Below, in pieces: positions 1 to 5,752 of a stretch of DNA of 7,542 nucleotides. The notes beneath the pieces were generated by a model. It searched no databases. It saw only the letters and a program-made list of their open reading frames with translations, and had not been told where the DNA came from. The position numbers and the translations under genes were made by a program. Where the stretch lies: assembly GCA_937927905.1 (NCBI GenBank), contig CALFWP010000140.1:1-7542 (forward strand), in the 5' to 3' direction. Every line of letters begins with the position of its first letter. The first letter of the stretch is position 1. The stretch comes from an uncultured Neomegalonema sp. (GTDB lineage Bacteria; Pseudomonadota; Alphaproteobacteria; Rhodobacterales; Rhodobacteraceae).

Positions 1-738
1 ATTCTGACAGAACTTGGCAGGCGAATCAAACCGCATATCGAGCGTGTCGCCGATGCCAGCAACGCAGCCCGTGAAGATGCTGTTGACTTTTTCAGTGACG
101 GGACGACCAAAATACGGCTTGGCGTCATGTCAACAATCGCCCCGACACGAATGATCGGTTTTTTACGCAAACTGCGTACGGAAATCCCCGGACTTGAAAT
201 CGAAATGACAGAAGATACCGGTAAAGCCCTCATTCATGCGATGACGGATGGACAGTTGGATGTCGCATTAATGGCGATGCCGGTTTTACCTGAAATGCTG
301 CACGCTATTCCGCTTTATACCGAACGTTATATGGTTGCCTTTCCGACCGGTCATGCTTTTCAGCGTCAGGATGCCGTCAATATCAGCGCATTAAAGGGGT
401 TGGAATACCTTCAGCGGGTTCATTGTGAATTTATAGAGCATTATGAGGCGATAGACGGACCGGAAACGCTCGGGTTTAACGTTAAATACCGCTCAGAACG
501 CGAGGATTGGGTTCAAGCTATGATTATCGCGGGCTTAGGCTGTTCCATAATGCCGGAACATATGCCGATTCTGGACGGCATCAGCACCCGTCCTCTGAGA
601 GAGCCGAAAGTCTCAAGAACTGTAAGCCTTGTAACCGTAGCGGGGCGGCAGCATTCTCCCGCACTTGCCGACATGATAAGAGTTGCCGGCCGGTACCCCT
701 GGCCCGGGGAAAACGGGCGGATCACTCCAGACATTTGA
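1..738 (+). CDS. LysR-type transcriptional regulator, 5' end outside window
   Basis: The open frame runs from base 1 to the TGA at 736-738, giving 245 visible residues. LysR regulators are usually about 300 residues, so roughly the first 55-60 (most of the winged helix-turn-helix) lie upstream of the window. The first visible residues, ILTELGRRIKPHIERV, match the end of the wing and the linker helix that joins the DNA-binding domain to the effector domain. An internal ATG at 127 would begin inside the effector domain and is not the true start. The rest fits a periplasmic-binding-like effector domain, with the stretch YRSEREDWVQAMIIAGLGC before IMPEH typical of the second subdomain. The effector is not predictable. 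It lies upstream of pcs on the same strand with a 249 bp gap, so co-transcription is uncertain. No clear terminator follows it. Confidence 0.9.
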   Translation: MLTELGRRIKPHIERVADASNAAREDAVDFFSDGTTKIRLGVMSTIAPTRMIGFLRKLRTEIPGLEIEMTEDTGKALIHAMTDGQLDVALMAMPVLPEMLHAIPLYTERYMVAFPTGHAFQRQDAVNISALKGLEYLQRVHCEFIEHYEAIDGPETLGFNVKYRSEREDWVQAMIIAGLGCSIMPEHMPILDGISTRPLREPKVSRTVSLVTVAGRQHSPALADMIRVAGRYPWPGENGRITPDI

Positions 739-869
739 GGCCACCCACGCACAGCACAACAAACCGCAAGACCGCTCAAATACCGAAAAGACGACCCATC
801 CGGCAATTGACGACATACTCTCATAATTGTCAAAACGCCGCTTCGGTAACTTTAATAGTAGGTGCGACA

Positions 870-921
870 CTATGTATTGCGTACCTTGTAATTGGCATAT
901 GTACATAGCAATGCGTAACAT
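870..921. promoter_or_regulatory. candidate promoter/operator region upstream of pcs
   Basis: This AT-rich stretch ends 66 bases before the pcs start. It holds a perfect 10-bp palindrome TATGTACATA (898-907), a 7-bp inverted pair CTATGTA (870-876) / TACATAG (902-908), and a direct repeat TGCGTA (878-883 and 912-917). TTGGCA at 892-897 and TAACAT at 916-921, spaced 18 bases, could serve as -35 and -10 elements, which would put the palindrome between them. The matches to the sigma-70 consensus are only moderate and short palindromes arise by chance in AT-rich DNA, so this is a suggestion. Confidence 0.3.
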
Positions 922-974
922 TAGTGTTAGTATGGATTTAAGTCTGAAATTACATTATGAAGAATACGTCATTT

Positions 975-980
975 GAGGAG
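975..980 (+). promoter_or_regulatory. ribosome binding site deciding the pcs start
   Basis: GAGGAG lies 7 bases before the GTG at 988-990, an ideal spacing. The longer alternative start, TTG at 973, would overlap this site and has no comparable Shine-Dalgarno sequence upstream, so GTG 988 is preferred. Confidence 0.75.
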
Positions 981-987
981 ACGCTTT

Positions 988-1689
988 GTGACAACGCAAC
1001 AAATCCGTGCCTGGGGCGTGCACTTGTTCACTATGAGCGGTGCCGTATGCGGCTTTCTGGCGTTGACACATATTATCAACAACAACCCAAAAGACGCGAT
1101 CTGGTGGCTTATACTGGCACTGATCATTGATGGCGTAGACGGCACATTGGCACGCAAATTCGCCGTCACAGAGCATTTGCCGAATGTTGACGGTGTAACA
1201 ATCGACAATATTGTCGATTATTTCACTTATGTCATTGTTCCCGCTGTATATATCTGGTGGTTGCCCGTTATGCCCGAAGGCTGGGGTATTCCGGCGGCGG
1301 CGCTGATTCTGATGACATCTCAATATCATTTCTCCGATCTTCGCCATAAAACCCATGACAATTATTTCCGCGGTTTTCCGGCACTCTGGAATCTCGTGAT
1401 TTTCGGATTTTACGTCTTTATGCCGGAGCCATGGACAGCACTAGCCTTCACTGTCGCATTTGCCGTTTTCACATTTGTGCCACTAAAATTTGTCCACCCG
1501 TTTCGCGTGGAACATCTCAAGCGAACCAATCTGACTATGGCGACAATAGGTAGCATTGCCCTGATTATCGCCGTTTGGACCGCGCCGGAACCGTTGATTG
1601 CCGCAAAAGTCATGCTGATATTCACAATCGGATGGTTTCTCGTAATCGGCATCGGAAGAACCTGGGAAGACAGAACACCAAAAGCATAG
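988..1689 (+). CDS. pcs: phosphatidylcholine synthase (CDP-alcohol phosphatidyltransferase)
   Basis: This is an integral inner-membrane enzyme of 233 residues. The family condenses CDP-diacylglycerol with free choline to give phosphatidylcholine and CMP (EC 2.7.8.24), the one-step bacterial route to this lipid. The CDP-alcohol phosphotransferase motif is intact at residues 51-77: DG-x2-AR (DGTLAR), then twelve residues, then G-x3-D-x3-D (G69, D73, D77). The 12-residue spacing, rather than the usual 8, is characteristic of Pcs proteins and separates them from phosphatidylserine and phosphatidylglycerophosphate synthases. Several hydrophobic segments follow, for example around residues 13-30, 36-50 and 78-95, and more in the C-terminal half. 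The length suits the family. GTG start chosen because GAGGAG sits 7 bases upstream. The gene stands alone on the plus strand. Whether the preceding LysR gene regulates it is unknown. Confidence 0.92.
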   Translation: MTTQQIRAWGVHLFTMSGAVCGFLALTHIINNNPKDAIWWLILALIIDGVDGTLARKFAVTEHLPNVDGVTIDNIVDYFTYVIVPAVYIWWLPVMPEGWGIPAAALILMTSQYHFSDLRHKTHDNYFRGFPALWNLVIFGFYVFMPEPWTALAFTVAFAVFTFVPLKFVHPFRVEHLKRTNLTMATIGSIALIIAVWTAPEPLIAAKVMLIFTIGWFLVIGIGRTWEDRTPKA

Positions 1690-1709
1690 CAGCACACGCT
1701 ATCGTTTTT
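1686..1709 (+). terminator. weak candidate terminator after pcs
   Basis: ATAGC (1686-1690) pairs with GCTAT (1698-1702) across a 7-base loop, and TTTTT follows at 1705-1709. The stem is only 5 bp and overlaps the pcs stop codon, so it is a poor intrinsic terminator at best. Confidence 0.25.
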
Positions 1710-1759
1710 ACATTCTGCCATCTTCCGATGTAACGCTGACTCTAATGCTCGGCTTCCAT

Positions 1760-1906
1760 TCAAGAAAAGACCGCGACGAGTCCATGTGCAGCCCGGCGCA
1801 ACCCTTGCGTTGAATAGGATATGACTTTGCGGATTGCGATGGCCCGCTGAACACGCGCGCGACGCATTGCTGTTTCTATGGTTCTGTGATCAAGGGAGTA
1901 GGACAT
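1760..1906 (-). CDS. small basic protein of unknown function, 48 aa
   Basis: The minus-strand frame begins at ATG 1906-1904 and ends with TGA at 1762-1760. The frame is open 13 codons further upstream, but this ATG is preceded by a strong ribosome binding site (AGGAG, 1915-1919 on the plus strand) at 8 bases, so it is the likely start. The product is rich in arginine and alanine (RRARVQRAIAIRK in the middle) and could form an amphipathic helix. I see no signal peptide or membrane span. Short Arg-rich proteins with an IE-x2-xRRAR-xx-RA pattern are common in Alphaproteobacteria (DUF1127-like and related tiny families), but I cannot place this one with certainty. It is divergent from the LysR gene at 2033 and shares its AT-rich intergenic region, so the regulator may act on it. 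Function not predicted. Confidence 0.65.
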   Translation of the reverse strand: MSYSLDHRTIETAMRRARVQRAIAIRKVISYSTQGLRRAAHGLVAVFS

Positions 1907-1950
1907 GTTTATTCTCCTGTTCGCTGTTGAAGCAAAGATAAACAATTAAA

Positions 1951-1995
1951 ATATATTTGATAATTGGCATATTTTATGAAACATTATCAATATAT
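1951..1995. promoter_or_regulatory. inverted repeat, candidate LysR operator
   Basis: TTGATAAT (1957-1964) and ATTATCAA (1983-1990) are perfect inverted copies around an 18-base spacer. The repeat extends outward with ATATA (1951-1955) and TATAT (1991-1995) if the single base at 1956 is bulged, giving 13-bp arms. It lies about 40 to 80 bp before the LysR start and about 45 to 85 bp before the small divergent gene. That is the usual place for a LysR recognition and activation site controlling a divergent pair. Binding by the neighbouring regulator is inference from position and symmetry. Confidence 0.5.
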
Positions 1996-1999
1996 ACAA
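1971..1999 (-). promoter_or_regulatory. candidate promoter of the 48-aa gene
   Basis: Read on the minus strand, TTGTAT (1999-1994) and TAAAAT (1976-1971) are separated by 17 bases. The -10 matches the consensus at five of six positions and the -35 only at three. It lies inside the inverted repeat at 1951-1995, so a bound regulator would be expected to affect it. Transcription would start near 1964 and leave an untranslated leader of about 55 bases. Confidence 0.35.
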
Positions 2000-2032
2000 A
2001 ATAATTGACCGCATTGCTAACGGCAGCTGTTT

Positions 2033-2929
2033 ATGAAAATTGATGACCTGAACCTCTTCATTCTGGCCGCACGGCACGGCTCATTGACTGCGGCAGGTAA
2101 GGAAATCGGATTGTCCCCCGCAGCCTCCAGCGCGAGACTAACCGCTTTGGAGCGCGATCTCGGCACGTCCCTGATGGCACGTACCACACGTTCACTATCA
2201 CTGACTGCCGATGGTGCCGCTTTTCTCGGCCATGCTGAACGGGCGGTCATGGAGTTGGAGAACGGCCGCGCCAGCCTCAGTGCAAGCAGCGCCACGCCGC
2301 GCGGCCTTTTGCGCGCAACAGTTCCCGGACCGTTCGGACGCAAGCATATCTTGCCCTTCCTGCCTGAATTCAGGGAAAGATATCCTGATGTTCAATTGGA
2401 TATCCAGCTATCCGATGAACTGATCAATCTGGTTGATGAAGGGTATGACCTCGGGATCAGAATCGGTGTCGCAACCGATTCAACACTGACCCGTACACGC
2501 CTGGCTCCGAACCGCCGGGTCGTCATTGCCTCTCCTGAGTTTATTGCCCGCAATGGCATGCCTGATCGCCCTGAAGAATGCAGCCGCTTTGATGCAGTAT
2601 ATCAGCCGAATTTACGCAATTGGAGCTTTACGCGAAACGGTGAGACTGTTGCCGTACGTGTCAGCGGCCCGATCCGGTCCACCAGCGGGGCCGTTATCCG
2701 CGATGCAGTGCTTATGGGTTTGGGCATTGCAGTCAAATCAATCTGGGATGTCGGTCCGGACCTGAAAACGGGCCGGTTGGTACAAATACTGGAAGGTTGG
2801 GCCTTTGAAAATGACGGTGAAATTTATGCTGTACGACCCCCGTCTTCATTTACACCGCCGAAAACAAGAGCATTCATTGATTTATTGAAAAGCAAATACA
2901 GCGGTACGCCTTACTGGGAAGTCAAATAA
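2033..2929 (+). CDS. LysR-type transcriptional regulator
   Basis: This is a complete regulator of 298 residues, a normal LysR length. The N-terminal winged helix-turn-helix is clear: DLNLFILAARHGSLTAAGKE followed by IGLSPAASSARLTALERDLG, then the wing with RTTRSLSLTADG. A linker helix (about residues 60-85) leads to the effector-binding domain, which begins near LLRATVPGPFGRKHILPFLP and includes IRIGVATDSTLTRTRLAPN. The sequence resembles the large group of LysR proteins that regulate a divergently transcribed neighbour, but the ligand cannot be predicted. ATG 2033 starts exactly at the conserved DNA-binding domain. The ribosome binding site is weak, which suggests low expression, as is common for autoregulated LysR genes. 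It ends convergently with mutL, with a 184 bp AT-rich gap in between. Confidence 0.95.
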   Translation: MKIDDLNLFILAARHGSLTAAGKEIGLSPAASSARLTALERDLGTSLMARTTRSLSLTADGAAFLGHAERAVMELENGRASLSASSATPRGLLRATVPGPFGRKHILPFLPEFRERYPDVQLDIQLSDELINLVDEGYDLGIRIGVATDSTLTRTRLAPNRRVVIASPEFIARNGMPDRPEECSRFDAVYQPNLRNWSFTRNGETVAVRVSGPIRSTSGAVIRDAVLMGLGIAVKSIWDVGPDLKTGRLVQILEGWAFENDGEIYAVRPPSSFTPPKTRAFIDLLKSKYSGTPYWEVK

Positions 2930-3113
2930 AAATTCAACCATAGATATAATGATTTATACAAAGTAAAACGAAGAAAACCAGAATTATTCACATGCATTAA
3001 AATAGGAACCTACCGTACACAAACAGTTCAGATACCTTTTTCCTGTGGATAAAGAAATTCAAAGAGTGACCATAAAAAGATCAAAAAGGGGTCAATTTAT
3101 GAGTCACATCCGA

Positions 3114-4973
3114 TCATCGCCTGGCAAACAAACGCTCTATTTCCGCAAGTGACAATAGTACGGAGGTGGGCCTGCCATGATTACAGGTTGCAGAGTTCGG
3201 CGTTGCCTCCATATCACGCAGCAATGCATTCATCTCCGCATGATTAAGCCTCCGCCCTGCTCTCACCGACCCGTGACATGCCATGGTCGCGCAGACATGG
3301 CGCAATTTGACGTCAAGCGCATGGGTGTCTTTAAGAGACTCCGGTGCCTCCGCAAGATCCCTGATCAGACTGGCCGTATCTATTGCACCAAACATCGCCG
3401 GGGTTTCACGGACAGACACCGCATCCGCACCGAAACTTTCAATAACAAGACCAAATCTTTCAAGGGCTTGCGTCTCCTCAAGCAGCGCATCAGCAGACCC
3501 GGGCGGCAGCTCCACAATCTCGGGGATCAGAAGAACCTGTCGTGCAATGCCGGATCCGGCAAGTGCAGCTTTCATCCGTTCATAGACAAGACGTTCATGG
3601 GCGGCATGCTGATCCACCAGGATCATGCCTTCTGCATTTTGCGCCACGATGTAGGTTTCGTGAATTTGCGCACGGGCAATACCGAGCGGCAGATTAAGTG
3701 CTGTTTCAGGCACAATCTCTGACGGCTTCACCTGCATATCGGGTCCGTAATCCGGTTCACCCGCAGTGGTTTCCGGTGCGGACCAACCATCAACTGCAAG
3801 CTCCTGCTGCGGCCGCTGGAATGCGGTGGCGGTTTCGGCAAGCCCCTGCGGAACAGGTGGAGGCGGACGGTAAGCATATCCGCTGAACCCGCCTGTTGCC
3901 ATGCCGCGGGCAACAGGAGCGGGCTGCCCCAAAGGACCGGCCTTACCCAGTGCAGGTGCCCGGTGTCCGGCCTCTGCCAGCGCCTGGCGCAATGCACCGA
4001 TAATTAATCCGCGAACCGCAGCGGATTCGCGGAACCGGACTTCGGTTTTCGCAGGGTGCACATTGACATCCACACGGCGGGACTCAAGATCGAGAAACAG
4101 CACCAGGGCCGCATGCCGTCCGCGCGGCACAACGTCGGCATAGGCCGCACGCGCAGCTCCGACCAAAAGCTTATCACGCACTGGCCGCCCGTTGACGAAC
4201 AAATGCTGCGCCTGTCCTGTTGCCCGGTGATCCGTTGGGGCCGATGCATAGCCGCCGAGATGCAGGCCTTCGCGTTCGGCATCAATGACAAGTGCGGTCT
4301 CGGCAAAGTCTCTTCCCATAACGGCGACCAGCCGCGATCGTCTTGCATCAAAGAGATCACCGCTTTCTGCACGGGCCTTAAAAATCGTACGGTCCTTTTC
4401 CGTCAGCGAAAACCCGGCCTGCGGGTGCGCCATCGCAAGACGGCGGACCACTTCGGCAATCGCCTGGGTCTCCGCCCGCTCGGATTTCAGAAACTTGAGC
4501 CGCGCCGGTGTCGCAAAAAACAGATCCCGCACTTCCACTGTGGTTCCGTGCGGATGACCCGCCGGTTCCACAGAGCCAAGATCACCGGCAATGCATTGAA
4601 GGCGCGCCGCATCACTGTCCGCAGGGCGGGATATGATCGACAGCCGCGCCACCGATCCGATCGAGGGCAATGCCTCGCCGCGGAATCCGAAGGAATGAAT
4701 CGCCAGCAAATCCGTGCCGTCGGTCTTGGATGTCGCGTGGCGTGTCAGAGCAAGCGGCAGATCATCCGCCGCCATGCCATGGCCGTCATCAGTGACCCTG
4801 ATCAAAGTACGGCCACCGTCACGGATGACAACATCAACACGCCCCGCACCGGCATCAAGGGCGTTTTCCACAAGCTCTTTAACAACAGCCGCCGGACGTT
4901 CGATCACTTCGCCGGCTGCAATGCGATTAACGACGCCCTCGGGCAGTTGGCGGATGGGGGCAGGTTGTGACAT
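3114..4973 (-). CDS. mutL: DNA mismatch repair protein MutL, endonuclease type
   Basis: MutL couples mismatch recognition by MutS to strand incision. This 619-residue protein has the complete GHKL ATPase domain: E33 and N37 in KELVENALDAGA, the Mg/ATP motif DDGHGM (61-66), RHATSK (77-82) and FGFRGEALPSI (94-104). A low-complexity Pro/Ala/Gly-rich linker covers about residues 345-425. The C-terminal domain has the nicking motif DQHA-x2-E-x4-E at 454-465 (D454, H456, E460, E465), with the supporting motifs ACHGSVRAGRR (565-575) and CNHGRP (597-602). These occur in MutL proteins of bacteria that lack MutH. QVLLIP at 479-484 fits the QxxLxP beta-clamp motif known from Bacillus subtilis MutL. ATG 4973 is preceded by AAGAAAG. 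It lies 43 bp downstream of a GNAT gene on the same strand, so it may be the second gene of an operon. Confidence 0.97.
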   Translation of the reverse strand: MSQPAPIRQLPEGVVNRIAAGEVIERPAAVVKELVENALDAGAGRVDVVIRDGGRTLIRVTDDGHGMAADDLPLALTRHATSKTDGTDLLAIHSFGFRGEALPSIGSVARLSIISRPADSDAARLQCIAGDLGSVEPAGHPHGTTVEVRDLFFATPARLKFLKSERAETQAIAEVVRRLAMAHPQAGFSLTEKDRTIFKARAESGDLFDARRSRLVAVMGRDFAETALVIDAEREGLHLGGYASAPTDHRATGQAQHLFVNGRPVRDKLLVGAARAAYADVVPRGRHAALVLFLDLESRRVDVNVHPAKTEVRFRESAAVRGLIIGALRQALAEAGHRAPALGKAGPLGQPAPVARGMATGGFSGYAYRPPPPVPQGLAETATAFQRPQQELAVDGWSAPETTAGEPDYGPDMQVKPSEIVPETALNLPLGIARAQIHETYIVAQNAEGMILVDQHAAHERLVYERMKAALAGSGIARQVLLIPEIVELPPGSADALLEETQALERFGLVIESFGADAVSVRETPAMFGAIDTASLIRDLAEAPESLKDTHALDVKLRHVCATMACHGSVRAGRRLNHAEMNALLRDMEATPNSATCNHGRPTSVLLSLAEIERLFARR

Positions 4974-5016
4974 GTGACTTTCTTAATGGGTCAGCTACGG
5001 TTTTGAACAGCTTTTC

Positions 5017-5613
5017 TCAGCGCGGTTTTTCAAGTTGCCAGGTCAGGTTGGCTTTTACCGTCGGCCATTCCGCAGCAATAATCGAATACACCGCAGTATC
5101 GCGCACAGTCCCGTTATCCATGATCATATGAGCGCGCAAGATACCATCGGGTTTCGCCCCGAGCCGCTCGATTGCGCGGCGGCTTTGAGTATTTAGAAAG
5201 TGGGTACGGAACTCCACTGCGATACAATTCAGGTTTTCAAACGCATGTTGCAGCAACAACAGCTTGCATTCGGTATTCAGCGGCGTGCGCTGAACTGATC
5301 TGCGATACCAGGTGGAGCCGATTTCCAGCCGCCGGTTTGCCGCATCAATGTTCATATAGGTTGTCATACCGACAGCCCGGTCGCTTGCCCGTTCGATTAC
5401 CGCAAAAGGCAGCATTGACCCGGCCTCACGCAACCCGAGACGACGCTGTATCTCCGCACCGACATCTTCCGGTTTCGGAATCGTCGTATACCAGAGCTGA
5501 TGCAAGTCACCATCGGCAGCAGCCTCCGACAAATCCGCCTCATGGCTGTCCAACAGCGGCACGACAGAGACGTAAGTGCCATGTGCGTAAAATGGTTCAG
5601 GCCAAGGGGACAT
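5017..5613 (-). CDS. GNAT-family N-acetyltransferase, RimJ/RimL-like
   Basis: This is a 198-residue acetyl-CoA-dependent acetyltransferase. The fold is recognisable from the N-terminal strand (GTYVSVVPLL, about 12-21), the central strands (MLPFAVIERASDRAVGMTTY and LEIGSTWY, about 67-103), the acetyl-CoA loop and helix (QRTPLNTECKLLLLQHAFE, 108-126) and the C-terminal NTQSRRAIERLGAKPDGILR (141-160). The last part is a hallmark of the RimJ/RimL group that acetylates protein N-termini or small amines. The usual Q/R-x2-G-x-G/A loop is altered here (QRTPLN), which is tolerated in this subgroup. The substrate is unknown. ATG 5613 is chosen because it is followed at once by the conserved domain and preceded by TAAGG at 9 bases. 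The open frame extends upstream to 5748 but that part is not GNAT-like. It is probably co-transcribed with mutL. Confidence 0.85.
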   Translation of the reverse strand: MSPWPEPFYAHGTYVSVVPLLDSHEADLSEAAADGDLHQLWYTTIPKPEDVGAEIQRRLGLREAGSMLPFAVIERASDRAVGMTTYMNIDAANRRLEIGSTWYRRSVQRTPLNTECKLLLLQHAFENLNCIAVEFRTHFLNTQSRRAIERLGAKPDGILRAHMIMDNGTVRDTAVYSIIAAEWPTVKANLTWQLEKPR

Positions 5614-5645
5614 TAGACAATACCTTATTGAACATCTTCCGGACC

Positions 5646-5691
5646 GCAAACCGGTGCGGCCTTCACAAACCATCCGAACATTCCGGTTTGC
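5646..5691. promoter_or_regulatory. 9-bp inverted repeat in the GNAT / GMC divergent region
   Basis: GCAAACCGG (5646-5654) and CCGGTTTGC (5683-5691) are perfect inverted copies separated by 28 bases. The left arm also lies in a small palindromic patch (CCGCA at 5644-5648 with TGCGG at 5655-5659). Such spaced half-sites in a divergent region suggest an operator. No regulator gene adjoins it, so the binding protein is unknown. Confidence 0.4.
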
Positions 5692-5716
5692 AAAACGCAC
5701 CACACATTGCTTTGAT
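5688..5716 (+). promoter_or_regulatory. candidate promoter of the GMC oxidoreductase
   Basis: TTGCAA (5688-5693) and TTTGAT (5711-5716) are spaced 17 bases, and TGC directly before the -10 would make it an extended -10 promoter. The -35 overlaps the right arm of the inverted repeat at 5683-5691, so a protein bound there would block it. Both hexamers are imperfect. Confidence 0.35.
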
Positions 5717-5752
5717 AACATCCGGCTGCAATCCGCAACAGGGTACACCGCT

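Noticed and set aside
507..908. 133-residue plus-strand frame overlapping the end of the first LysR gene
   Set aside because: The first half is an out-of-frame reading of the LysR gene and the rest crosses intergenic DNA, with no start signal or family resemblance.
911..976. 21-codon open frame ending just before pcs, a possible leader peptide
   Set aside because: No ribosome binding site precedes the ATG and the peptide lacks a run of regulatory codons or an attenuator hairpin.
973..987. TTG start adding five residues to pcs
   Set aside because: The TTG overlaps the GAGGAG ribosome binding site that serves GTG 988 and has no site of its own.
3067..3094. TGACC / GGTCA inverted pair after mutL as a terminator
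   Set aside because: The stem is only 5 bp with an 18-base loop, and the T-runs lie inside the loop rather than after the stem.
3177..3722. 181-residue plus-strand frame opposite the mutL C-terminal region
   Set aside because: It is fully covered by conserved mutL motifs on the other strand and has no ribosome binding site or family features.
4056..4970. 304-residue open frame on the plus strand opposite mutL
   Set aside because: It is antisense to a clear mutL, has no recognisable domain, and its composition is that expected of the complement of a GC-biased coding frame.
5614..5748. 45-residue N-terminal extension of the GNAT gene
   Set aside because: The extension shows no GNAT character and covers the inverted repeat and promoter region, and the ATG at 5613 has its own ribosome binding site.
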